Positions 1-11,543 of a stretch of DNA of 64,000 nt are shown piece by piece (position 1 is the stretch's first letter; the number at the start of each line of letters is the position of its first letter). Below the pieces are notes generated by a model, which made no database searches, was not told the origin of the DNA, and was given only the letters and a program-made list of their open reading frames with translations. A program made the position numbers and the translations under genes. The DNA is from Eragrostis nindensis (Eukaryota > Streptophyta > Magnoliopsida > Poales > Poaceae). The stretch spans positions 1,488,001-1,552,000 of the forward strand of contig JAAXCT010000061.1 in assembly GCA_012490785.1 (NCBI GenBank), given 5' to 3'.

Positions 1-74
1 GAAATGGCCTAGGACGACCCTAGTTTAGCTATTGCTATTTAGTGCATACTCCCTCTGTTATTATTGTTGTGGTT

Positions 75-915
75 AGTACAACAATTCTAGTAAGGATATC
101 TGCCCCCGTCCCCCGCGTCGCCCCCGAGGGGCGACTCGAGCGGAACCACCGCCGCCACCGCGTGATCGCGCAGCCGCCGCCGTCCGCCTCTGTCCCCCGT
201 TCTCCCTCGTCTCCGGCCTCCTAGCCGGTGGCAAGGGGAGCGGGGGTCCATCCTTTAGTAGATCGAGTCCATCTAGGTCTAAGGTTTGCTCGCCGCCGAT
301 GCTCGGCGGTGGAGTTAGTTTTTGCCGGAGGAGCGTGGCTTCTCTGCGGCTTGGTTTTCCTGGCGGCGCCGACGATGCCGAAGCGACGGCGTTGCAGAGG
401 AATAATTTCTCCCATTTTCTTCCGTTCTCCGGTGGCGTTCTTCTCCAACGCCAATGGAGAGGCTGGGGAGACCTGTCCAGGAGTCCGGGGCCGGCGCATC
501 GTCGTCTTCTTCAGGTGATGATGTTGTTGACCCTGTTAATCTCGAGGAAGATGATCTTTGGTGAAAATCTGAGCTTTGCTCGGGTTGCCGGTTGGAAACG
601 AAGGTTGCGTCATGGGTGCCGGAGTTGGCCGATGCGCCTGGGAGGCAGCTTATACTCGGCTGATTCGCCTAGCAGTAAGCCCTCCTCTGCGGCCTTCACC
701 TCGTGGAGTTTGGCTCTGGCGTCCGGCGACGATTGGGAAGCGGCTTTGGCGGCGGTGACGAACGGATCCCTGAGGGCTTCGAGGAAGATGATCAGGAGTT
801 TTGAACTTCGTTGTAATTTTCCTTTTCTTTGGGATCCTGTTTGTAATCGGGCCGGTGTAATGTGCTAAGATCAATACATTTTCCTTCTCAAAAAAAAAAG
901 TACAACAATTCTAGT
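75..915 (+). mobile_element. Internally deleted LINE-type retroposon with 17-bp TSD
   Basis: An insertion at 92-898 is flanked by identical 17-bp direct repeats (75-91 and 899-915, AGTACAACAATTCTAGT). It ends in a run of A (about 890-899), which is the signature of target-primed reverse transcription. The 5' part is GC-rich and resembles the leader of grass L1-like LINEs. A short open frame at 454-564 begins MERLGRP and ends with a stop after EEDDLW, like the start of a LINE ORF1. No reverse transcriptase is present, so the copy is non-autonomous and probably internally deleted. The structure (TSD and A-tail) is seen directly; the LINE assignment is inference and a processed cellular transcript is the alternative. 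Confidence 0.8.
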
Positions 916-1313
916 TCATTCAAAAAAAAATTCTAATTAAAAAATAAACTAAAGTTGTTGTCCGGCAATAAATTAAAAAACGAAGTGAGTGGTTGAGAGT
1001 TGGGCTTTACATTAGCTGGTTGAGTGGTGGGCTTTACATTCGCTGGTTGATGCTGCGGATTAGGATGGGCCTTACAAGGAAGCAGCGCATATTGCTCTCG
1101 ATTTTTATTTTTATTTTGCGAGTGCCATTTATCAATTTTGAAGATTCTCAAAAAAAATTATCAATTTTGAAATCGAGTAATATAACTTTGGGCGGGATAG
1201 CGAAGGGGAGAGCGGGAAAAATCGATTCCTGTACGCGCTGGAGAGGCGCAGCCGGAGAGAATAACCGCGACTGGCCTCATTCGTCGCCACTTCACAACCC
1301 ACGACGCGCCGTC
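916..1313. other. AT-rich intergenic and probable 5' flank of next gene
   Basis: AT-rich sequence with short repeated words (GGTTGAGAGTTGGGCTTTACATT and a variant at about 992-1040) leads into a GC-richer stretch before the ATG at 1314. I saw no clear TATA box and no coding exon here. Confidence 0.5.
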
Positions 1314-3355
1314 ATGGCCAAAACCTTCACCACCAGCTTCATGAAGGCGCGCTTCGTGGACGGGACCGGGTCCGCAGAGACGGCGCCCGCCGGGTACTGG
1401 GGCAGGGTGGACTACCCGGAGGACCTCGCGAGCGGCGGCGGGAAGGCGGGGATGATGGAGGCGGGGCGCGCAGGCGACGAGAGGCGGAGCAGCCAGCGTC
1501 CGGGTGATCGCGCCCTCGAGGGTAAGCTGCGGACCTGATTTACAAAATCCGCATCGTGTATGCTGCTTCTCGTTTCGATCGCTTGCATTGGGAGGTTAGT
1601 TAGATCTTCATTCCATCGTTTGCTCCATGAAAAATTGAGAATTTGAGATCGATTGTTGGATTGGGGCCTCATGGCACGTGCGTCGCTGATGGTGAAAGAG
1701 AAGCGTGGAGGCGAAAGAGGAGATTTTTGGGCCAGGTTGCTGTACCTGTACACACCTGTTCAGTAATTAGGCCTACACTCCAGTAACTTCTACCTTGCTG
1801 TTTCGGTATTTATCTGGATGGAATGCAGCAGCTACTTTCATTCTCCAAACCAGTGATCGACTATATAGAGTTGTACATACGTATCTTAGTAGCGCATTTG
1901 TTCAGGCCATGCACCGTGATACTTCAAATAGTCGTTTTCACATTTGTATTCGTTTCCGAAATTTTACGACATGGACGGAATGCAAGAAGTACGAACTGAT
2001 AAAAAACCGTCAGTTCTGATCTACTGCATCTGGTACTCTAGAGCAAGAGGCATAGATTTCTCTCTTCCTGTGTTCTCTCCTTGCATATTTGTTGATTACA
2101 TGCAAATGAGGTATTTAAATGCAGAGGTGATTTCAGGAAGCAGCAAGGGGCAGCCTCAAGAAGAGCAGCCACGACGGCTCAGAAGGAAGGTAGCCGCAAA
2201 TCGCCGTAAACTGCAGGCTGATGAATTTGAAGACCAGGATGACATGGATCAAGGTATGAAGAAATCGCATCATTTTTCAGTTGTTACTCAAACAGCAAGG
2301 TGGGTGGGTGCATTTTCTGATTTGCAGTTTTTGATTTCTCTCTGTTCAGATCAGTATCTGCCTACGTCAGATAAGGATGTTGAAGTGAAACTGTTGTACA
2401 AAGAGATTGAGAATCTGAGGCTGCAGCTCGCTCTGAAGACGAAAGACCTCGAGTTCCAGTTGATTCTGAAGACGAAGGAGAACGAGTCCCTGCTGAAGCT
2501 GAATGAGGAGCTGAAAGCTGAGAACGAGAATCTCAAAAAGACTGTAAGAACCCTGCATGATTATTTCCATTGTAACCACGCTGTCTAGGTTATCAGTTAA
2601 CTCCTCAGGAGCACGGGCCGTGCATTTGACAATGTTTTTGTCGAGTCCATTTTATTTGAGTAGCAGCCTGTGTTTCTTTTTCTTTCTTTTGCATTTTACA
2701 AACTCATTATATCCAGAATATAATGGGTATTGTATTTCTTATGTTAGCGAGATAATTAAATTTTGCTGGGTGGACTTCTTATCTTACTGATTCTTCACTA
2801 GTTCTCTGGATTGATAACTCATTACAAACAAGCTGAGAGCAATAACATTGGGAAGAATGCAATTAGTTTTTCACCGTCAACATGCCAAGTTGTTTCAATG
2901 AATAGTTAGTTATTTTGTAGATATTGTTCGAGAAAAAGTTATTTTGTAGATAGAATCAATATGTTGATATTATGCTTAGGATATGAGTCCAGTCTGATTT
3001 CGGTTAATCTGTCCGAAAAAATCAATAATGTAAGTAGCACCTACTTGTACAGAACAATCTTATTATCTACAAACTATGTATTTGGCTGCATGTTTGATAT
3101 TTCTTCTGGATCAAATGCTCCATTTGCAAGTAATTTGGCCACTCTAGTCTGTCTCTTTTCTATTCCTTATTTTTTGTATCGCGTTTCAATACATGCTTAT
3201 TAGACCTATATGCATTTGAACAGGGAAAGCCAACAAGAGAGAGAAGGAAATGCAACTACTGTAAACAACGTGTTCATCATGACAGCCGCAACTGTCCTGA
3301 AAAGTCAAAACCTGCTAGTTCTTCTGAAGAAAAGGACGAGGAGGGTTCTGGCTAA
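1314..3355 (+). CDS. Coiled-coil protein with C-terminal zinc-knuckle-like motif (paralog A)
   Basis: Four exons join in frame: 1314-1521, 2125-2253, 2350-2543 and 3224-3355 (220 aa), all GT-AG. Exon 1 encodes a variable N-terminus ending in a DERRSS box. Exon 2 is basic then acidic (EVISGSSKGQ to DDMDQ). Exon 3 is a leucine-rich coiled coil with the repeated unit LALKTKDLE / LILKTKENE and ending in NEELKAENENLKKT. Exon 4 holds KCNYCKQRVHHDSRNC, a CX2CX5HX4C zinc-knuckle-like motif, followed by an acidic tail. The gene at 4639-6804 has the same exon number, splice phases (1,1,0) and motifs, which strongly supports the model. I do not recognise the family. Nucleic-acid or protein binding through the knuckle and oligomerisation through the coil are inference. 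Confidence 0.8.
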
Positions 3356-4638
3356 CTCGTTGGTCACATCCTGGGTGTTTGTGTCACTTCCTGGAGAAGA
3401 ACGATGGTCATGTCAGTCTTGTATCTCTTCTGGCAAAGCTTTTGATATTTTTAATTATTCTAGTGTCAATGTATATTTAAGTAGTGGATTTGTGGCAGAA
3501 CATCAAGATGTCTGTATCTAATCAATCACCTTCTGGTATTACCATTACCTTATCTGAAGTTCATGTAACCGAACACCGTGTCTGCTGGATCGTAGTCCCT
3601 GCAATTGTTATATTGAACTGTTGTTCAGTTATCAGAAAGTAATGATCCTGCGTAATGAACAAGAATTATACTATGTGATCATATGGCGCTTTGGGCTGGC
3701 AAGAGATGAAATGTGTTTATTTTGTCAAAGAGTCTGACCGCATCATATTATATATGTTAGTATCCTGTGCTTTCATGGTGAATTTCTTGTGACTCTGGTC
3801 ACTGCAGTTTTCAGTTAATATTCAGTACCCGAGTCTTTCAGGCGTTGTTATCTGCTTGCTGCTTTGCATAAGAAACGAAAAAAATACGAGGACTCTAAAG
3901 ATGGACAATAAACCAGCGCAATATAATCACAAAAAATTTCAGCTGAGCTACAATTTTCAGGAAGCAAGTGTACAGCATATTATCTGAAGAATAGTAGCTA
4001 GTCGTGCTGATAGACGGGGTTGATCATGTCAGGTGCCCACGACATGCCATGGTCTGCCGCTGCAAAGTCCAGTAGGATCTGCGGCTCCAGTTTTGTGCTG
4101 CTTTTACACTTTCCTAATCTCTCATATTGTTTCTGTACATACATGGTCTAGTGATCTAGTGTACACGCACCGTCACCGTGGTTTAGCTTTTTCAGTATCG
4201 TCAATAATTATATTCTAGTTAAAAGATAAGATACGGTTGCAGTTTACATTGTATTTGTTGGCGAGAAAAATATTTGGGCGGGGCGGCGAAAAGACGAGCG
4301 GGAAATCCAATATTTCTTTTCAACAACGCTACACACGACCCTTGTTTACGTGTGCCGTTTACGACCGCATGCATCGTGACATTGACGGCCAGCAAATCAC
4401 GGCGTGAGTGCTTAGTTAATCTCGGTTGATTGAACACATAAACAGGTTTGGCCGTTGGCCGTACACTGCAGTCAGTCGTATAGCACAGTCGGTGGTTCTG
4501 TATTTACGTGGAGTGGTGGAGAAGAGCAGCAGAAGGAGGCCCTGGCCCACGACTGGCGAAGAACGCGCAATAGACTCCTGATTCCTCGCCCTCTTCTCCA
4601 CTCCAGTCCAAACCTCCCAACTCCTGCAGGCGTCACTC
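3356..4638. other. Intergenic region between the two paralogs
   Basis: This stretch holds the 3' flank of paralog A and the upstream region of paralog B. It is AT-rich to about 4200 and then more GC-rich from 4270. I found no coding exon or repeat boundary that I can support. Confidence 0.5.
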
Positions 4639-6804
4639 ATGGCCTCCTCCGCCACCGCCGCCGACGCCACAGACGAAGCCAGGGCGTGGTGGCTGCGGTT
4701 CAACAACGGCGTCGCCGTTGACGACGACGACGCCGACGATGTGTCGGAGGAGGAGGAGCGGGGCGTCGCCGGCGAGAATAGTGTGGGGACGGCGGGGGGC
4801 CGGAAGGCGCGCGTCGTGGCGGGGTACGGGGAGGCGGAGGCGGCGCGCGGGGACTGGGGGAGGGCGGGTTCGGAGGCCGTCGCGAGGGACGTGAAGGCGG
4901 AGATGGTCGCGGGCGGCGGCAGCGGCGGGAAGGCGGGCGCGGAAGCCGCGGGGGCTTATGCCGGCGCCGGCGACGGGACCGAGAGGCGGAGCAGCCCGCG
5001 CCTCGCGGATTGCGACATTGGTGGTAAGCGAGATGCTTGGTTACAACCATTTACTGTACGAAATACTACTGCTCGTCTGGCATGAGGGGTTTTCTGGATT
5101 ATATCATCTCATCATTTCTTATAAAGGATCGGCAGATCACATAACCAGTATAAGTTCGTCTCTGCACCGTAGTCTCGTAGATGGTAAATGGCCGAAATGG
5201 AAAGGGAGTCATGGTGGATCTAGAAGAAGAGTGGGCAAGAAGTAGTACTCTTTGATTGGGGAATTGGGGCTTTTGGAAGAATACTAATTACGGAATGAAA
5301 AAGCTAATTCCATTCAAAGTTCGTGCGATAATTGCAACATTTTGGCACTGGCATTGCAACATCCATTTGAATGTAAGAAAGAACCATAGTCCCCTGCTGC
5401 AGTTGGTACTATATGTAACTAGAGACCGAATTTCCCCTTTCCCATTCCCTGCATTTTGGTTGAGTGTGGGTGACTGAGGTGAAACCTTTACATGCAGAGG
5501 AGGTTTCTGGACGCAGCAATGGGAAGCTTCAAGGAGGGATGCCACCAAGGAAGAGGAAGCTAATTACTAAGCGCACTAAACTGCAGGTCGATGGAGCCGA
5601 GGAACAGAACGACATGGATAGATTTATGGGTAAAATTGCGTCACGTGTTAATTGTTAGTATTTGAACAGCAGTTTGGGTGCATATCCTGAAATGCATTTT
5701 GTGATTTCTATTTGTGTTCAGCTCAATTCCAGAGTGCAGCGGTTATGGATGCGAAGAGGTTCCGTATGGAGAATGAGAATCTGAAGTTGCAGCTCGCGTT
5801 GAAGACAAAAGAGCTTGAGCTTGAAAAGAATCGTAGACTAAAGTTAGAGTTGGTTCTGAAGACAAAGGAGAACGAGTCCCTGCTGAAACAGAATGAGGAG
5901 CTGAAAGCTGAGAACGAGAGACTACGAAAAACTGTGAGTTACCTATGCTGTTCTGTTCATTAAAATCATGCTATCTAGGTTGCTATCATCACAGGAACAC
6001 TGGCTATGCATGCTTAATGTTGTTTTTATCTGTTGATCAGTCTAGGTAGCATGAACCAGTACAAAACTGATGAGCTGACGAGTGATGAGCACTTCTCTGG
6101 CCAAGAAAATTAGGACGAAATATCACTTAGTAACAAATAAGCCGAAAAATTATTTGGAAGACTGCAATAATTATTTTGCGCCATCAACCTATCATAATTA
6201 GGATAACAGTGTAAGAGTAGGGTCTGATTCTAGTCTGATCTGATTGATTTGTCCCAAAACTTTGATTAGCAGCTATTACAAAAGAACAGTCTTTGGAATC
6301 TACAAAGTATGCATTTTGGCTATGTTTTCTCTTAATCGCGCGCGGGGGTTGAGATGTTGAGCACCTTATGACCTTAATGTGTGTATCAGATTGTTCAAAT
6401 TAGTCAGTGGCACACATGTACACTTCAGAACAAGAGGGCGTGTGCATGTTTTTTTTGTTTTTTTTTGGCTTTCCTTCTATTATGCAATGATGTACAGTTC
6501 TCCCGTGTATTCAAGTAAAAAATTCATCTAGGTCAGTACTCATTTAATATGGCAATCCATCTCAACCAAATATGTGCACTGAAAGTTTTTTAATAACATA
6601 TTTTTTTTACCCTTTTTGTATTTTCTTTCAACTCCTATTCAGTTATATCCATGTGCTATAATAAGACCTTTATGTGTACAGGCAAAGCCACCAAGAGCTC
6701 CAAGGTTTTGCAGGTCGTGTCAGAGTTTTGAATTTCATGACTTCCGCAATTGCCCTTTGAGGAAACAGGCTGCTAGGTCTTCTGAAGAAGAGGAGTCTGA
6801 CTAA
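4639..6804 (+). CDS. Coiled-coil protein with C-terminal zinc-knuckle-like motif (paralog B)
   Basis: Four exons join in frame: 4639-5023, 5498-5629, 5722-5933 and 6682-6804 (283 aa). Exon phases match paralog A exactly. Exon 1 is longer than in A. It starts MASSATAADATDEARAWW, has an Asp/Glu-rich stretch, then Gly/Ala-rich sequence ending TERRSSPRLAD, which parallels DERRSSQRPGD in A. Exon 3 is a coiled coil with duplicated LALKTKELELE / LVLKTKENE units. Exon 4 carries RFCRSCQSFEFHDFRNC (CX2CX5HX4C) and a short acidic end. Tandem duplication is clear, and the N-termini have diverged far more than the coil and knuckle. Function is unknown. Confidence 0.82.
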
Positions 6805-7670
6805 CTGGCCTGTTCGTTGCATCCCTTTGCATCCGGGTATTTGTTAGTAACAGATACTAGAAGTTACATACGCAAAACTTCCTGGAGAAGAGTTATGGTC
6901 ATGGCAGTCTTTTGTTTCTTTTTTCTTCACTTTCTAGTGGAGCTTTTGGGCTCTTAATCTAGTGCTAAATACATATATAAGTAGTTGATTTGATGCACAA
7001 CACGAAGATAACTTCACCTAATTAGTTGCATTTCATTTTGGCTTATTATGTGAAGCTTATGGTTATCTGAATCAGAAGGTTCCGTGCAATTATTACGGCC
7101 CAAATTTCTGGTCGCATTGAGTCGTGAACTCGTGATTGAATGTTGGGTCTGTGATTCAATAGCTGGAGACATACCGATCGATATGCTTTTGCATGATGCG
7201 CGAGGAGTATGAAGTACTTATACGTCTTTTCTTTCTCTCTCTTTTTTTTGGCGAAGATATGAAGTTATGTTCACGGTCCCAATTATCTTGTTATGATATA
7301 GCAAGTTGAGCTTTCGTACTGAAATAATTGTGATGGGGAGGCAGACACGTAACAGATTTTCTGGATAAAATTCAGTACCTGGAATAACCCTTCGAGCATT
7401 CCTCTCTGCTGTTGTGAGACTAAAATAGCATAGCCCCAAAGATCACTACCAAAAAGAGAAAGGGGTATTGATCCGGCAATGTATCTAAACACACATAAAA
7501 AAAAGGAATCACCAGCACACATCATGCTCGATGCATGAACACATGACACAGTAATATAAGTAAAAAGCTACTAGTAAAAAACAGGCAGTAACATTCATAT
7601 TTCAGAGTTGAGCCAGCACCCACCCAACCAACCAACTGGACTCTGAAACCTCAGCAATCAGGCGACTTCC
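6805..7670. other. Intergenic region before the XS/XH gene
   Basis: AT-rich sequence containing the 3' flank of paralog B. A short tract of eight T followed by GGCGAA lies near 7241-7254, with TATGAAGT on either side (about 7207 and 7257). That could be a tiny retroposed tail but is too short to call. No coding exon is seen. Confidence 0.45.
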
Positions 7671-10187
7671 ATGGCGAGTGACGACATACTAATGGCAAAT
7701 GCCGAAGCTGGCAACGCCGGCGAGCTCCTCGTCTGGCCGTGGACCGGCATTCTCGCCACGGTCACCACCGACGCCGGCGCTGAAGCCCCGAGCACCCTCG
7801 CCGCCCATGCTCACCAGCTCTTCGCCGGCATCACAACCACCGCGCTCCAAGAGGAGGCGGCGGCCAACCACCGCCGCCATTTCTTGGTAATCCACTTCGG
7901 CAAGAGCTGGTCGGGCCTCAGGGACGCCATGTCGCTCGGCCTTCACTTCGCCGGCGCCGGGAGGGGAGAATGGCAGCGGCACGGCGAGGGTGACCGCGCC
8001 GGCGGCGTGTTCGGCTGGGCTGCCGGGCAGGAAGATCTTGCCGGCAATGGCGCCGTCGGGAGGTTACTGAGGGAGGCCGAAGCGAGGGCGAGGAGCGTGG
8101 AGGACGTGGAGAAGGACGAGGCGAGCGTCGCCGCCGGGCTCGGCGCCTTGGTCGGCGACTACGAGAGAAGGGCCAAGTTCTTGGAGGCCAACCTTGACGA
8201 GATGGTCTGGTTGGTGCAGAGCGTGGAGGGGAAGAGCTGGCTCCACGACGAGCTCAAAGGTTAAATTTTTTTTTAATTCGCAAAAAAAAAAAAATTTATA
8301 TAACAAAATGATCAGTCCATGCAAGAAACATAAACATCTTTTTACTCCCTTACCATTGCGACAAGAGATAAATTGCTAATTTTCGGACAAAAGTTTTAGA
8401 ATAATTGCGTGGAGCTATAATGGACGACTTCTTTCAGAATCTGATAATGCAATGCTCCTTTGGTTATTTTCAGAGCTAAAAAACTTATCCGACAAGATCC
8501 TAGCCGAGATGAATCAAGGCATACAGGAGGAGAATGAGAACCTCAGGAAAGAGCTGGACGCAGTTAGCAGAGAGATCGAGTCAAGCATGCAACGGATCAA
8601 GGAGCTGAAGGATGGCAGAATCAAATTACTACATTGCAGCAAAGTGCAGAAGGTACATTCCTTTTCTCTGGATTACAGAGTTTTGTACGGATCAGCATTT
8701 ACCTTGCAAATCTGTATCACCGTTTCAGCAGTTAATGAAAAGTAACAGTAAATTTATAATTAAAGTTCCACATGGTAGTACCAAGTCTCTTTCAAGAGAA
8801 AATGTTTATGATCTTATATTGATCATGGACAACCTGCCAGCTTCCCCGCTGCAGTTATGATACAGGCAACCGAAAACAGAAATAGCATCAGTTAACATCA
8901 CTTTCATCCCCCGTATGTTAGGCTATAGCATTAACAGATAGTTCCCCCATCACATCACTACTTACCAAAGTTCAGCATTGGCGTATTTCCTTGGGGGCCA
9001 CGAAGCTTCAAATTTCTTTCCTATTTATTTTTTTCATCTTGGCCCAACCTTTTCAGTTTCATCTTTTTAACTTATGTTGTTTCTGACATGATGATCAGCT
9101 TGTTTTTGAGATCAATTCATTGGATATGACAGACAGAATGCCCAAGACGAGTAACCATGCTCAAATGGTTCGAGAAAAACATAAGGTGTTATTTTCTATT
9201 TTGACATAAAATTCAGTAGAACATCCGTATCAACTCTTTTACAAATAACCAAACTAATTCATACTAAGTGCAGTCATGTGTATGCTTTCTAGGAGGAGAT
9301 GGAGGCCATTTATGCAAAGGTAGTTAAACTTGAAAGGCAGCTGGAGCAAAGGCAAGCACAGGAGTCTGCAATATGTCTGCTAAACACGAAACTGCAAGCA
9401 GGGGCAAATCTAAGCAATGAAGAATATCAACATCTTTATGGACTGATGATAATTTTGAAAAATTGTCTAGCCCAAGAAAGTGAAAGGTTGGAAAATGTAA
9501 GTGTTGACCAAATAAAAAGAGACATGCTGAATAGAGTTGTGCTTCATGAGACTCGCCAAGAATTGATTAAGGTAACTAACCCTTGTTACAACAAAATCTC
9601 ATTGCCTCTGTTTTGGTTATGTTATTACAAAAAAATTGTAATACCGAATTGTTACAATGTCAGGGCTTTGAGGGCATGTTGATCGACAAGTGTACTGTTA
9701 TTGGGATCAAAAGGATGGGACAACTTGATGAAAAACCCTTCCACCATGCATGCAAGAGGAAATTCAGGGATGACGATCCAGAAGGCAAAGCTGCAAGGTT
9801 GGTCTCAAGTTGGCAGGAGGAACTAAAGAAGACATCCTGGCGTCCTTTTACAACTATTCTGGTTGATGGAGAAGACAAGGTCTTTTATCCAATTTCTGTA
9901 AAATTAATATATGTAGCATGTTCTCAATTTCATTTGAGGGTTAAAGGCCTTGCATCTGGATGATTCAGGATATTGTGGACGAAGATGATCCTAAATTGAG
10001 GCAGTTGCAGAACGACTATGGTGACAATGTTTGCAATGCAGTTAAGGAAGCCCTGAGAGAGCTCAACGACTATAATCCTCGAGAACGACATGCTGTGAAT
10101 GAACTCTGGAACTTCAGGGAAGCGCGGAAGGCAACAATGCCAGAGGTGGTGAAGTATATTTTCGAGCAGCTGAAGATAAGCAGTTAG
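7671..10187 (+). CDS. XS / coiled-coil / XH protein, FDM/IDN2-like
   Basis: Six exons join in frame: 7671-8259, 8474-8652, 9099-9185, 9293-9571, 9664-9879 and 9969-10187 (522 aa). An XS-like domain fills about residues 18-150: LVWPWTGIL at the start, then HFGKSWSGLRDAM and VFGWAAGQEDL, matching the usual pattern PWxGI, F..dWsGf..A and GWxAr.dD. A coiled coil follows to about residue 378. The XH domain (about 380-522) is well preserved: IGIKRMGQLDEKPF, then SWQEELKKTSWRPF, DIVDEDDPKL and LNDYNPRERHAVNELWNF. Family members (FDM1-5, IDN2, SGS3 relatives) bind RNA and act in RNA-directed DNA methylation. This one lacks the N-terminal zf-XS finger seen in typical FDMs, and its XS domain is divergent, so RNA binding is uncertain. 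Confidence 0.9.
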
Positions 10188-11543
10188 CAGGGACGCAGGG
10201 GGCGGATGCTATGGAATGACAAAGTTCTAAAGGTCTTCCTCTGTCTGTTTTGCTCTTGCACACTAGTGCTTCTCTCAACCTTAGGAAAAAGGCTAATATG
10301 CAGTCCACTATCTCAAGACTCTAAGATCAAAGGCATCAGCATTCTATGCACCTGCAAGTCTAACTGTAGAAGACACATTTTGCTGTTTTGCTCCTAAGAG
10401 CTCAGTATCCTATTCCAGGTTTGATTGTATCAGCCATGCTTTCTTTGAGTAAGTTAAATACCTCACTTTTATAGTCCAATGTTGTTACTGGTCTTACAGA
10501 CTAGGAAGCTAGGCTTCCATACAAGGAAAACATTCTGAAACATGTCAAAATAGAGAGAGAAAAAAATAATAGAAAACAAACGTGTTTTGCAACGGGCCTA
10601 ATTTATTGATTCTTCTCCTCTTCCTTTTGCTACGGTTATTATGTAGTGTTTACCCCTAAGTCTAAATCCATTAATATATATAGTGACAAATTAATTGAAA
10701 AAAAAATATTGCTATAAGTGATCAAGGAAATCATACAAAGTGTAGTCTATCTCAATTTTTGATGGGAGCTGGCATTGTGAACTCTGGATTAGGAAACAAA
10801 ATCCCATGTGGAGATTGCATCCTGACTTCAAGAAGCGCGAAAAGCAGGGGTATAAAAAGGATTTAGCGTCAGCATAAGATATCTTTGGTGTTTCCTTTTT
10901 CCTTGATTTATATAGTCCCATCAAATTCTGAAACATAAGTAGCATGAATGTGGATGGGAGGTATGAAGAGGAATACAAACATTGATATGCAAATGAGATC
11001 ATAAGTTTAAGCATTCATGACTCAACACTTGGCTAGGATCCCAGTATAACCATATCTAGTGTACAGTATCACCTTCTTTTGTATAGTTCTTCAGTTTTCT
11101 TTATATATTAACATAACTACCAAAGTATGGGCTTCCCCTACCGTACAGCTCTCTAAAGAAAAAACTGTACATTTTCACAACAAATTTATTTGATCAGGAG
11201 AAACTCATGATTCCTACAATGTTTACCATGGTTGTCCCCTGCCTCCTTCACTGTATTAAATATTCGGCACAACATTCTAAATATGGTCCTCTAATATTCT
11301 TTCTTTTGAGATCTTCATAATGGTATATGGCAAGTACTCCATTGATATTTCAGAAACTACTACCTAAAATTATCCATCTTTTGCCACTGACTTCATAATA
11401 CACAGGATGCACAACGGAATAAAACCATAGATAGAAGCCATAAAAGCATTACCAGAAAAGCTCAATGCAAATATGGACTTCTAATTTTCTCTTCCATAGA
11501 TAGCATCAATTTCCTTGTTTGAAACTATACCATACATTTTCCA
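10188..11543. other. Convergent intergenic region
   Basis: This lies between the 3' ends of the XS/XH gene (+) and the rhomboid gene (-). It is AT-rich and presumably holds both 3' UTRs. No supported coding exon or repeat was seen. Confidence 0.5.

Noticed and set aside
41..60. CTCCCTCTGTTA near the window start, resembling a Stowaway end
   Set aside because: No matching inverted end could be found after the LINE insertion, so no element is called.
4700..5050. Arg/Pro-rich open frame on the minus strand
   Set aside because: Shadow of the GC-rich first exon of paralog B on the other strand.
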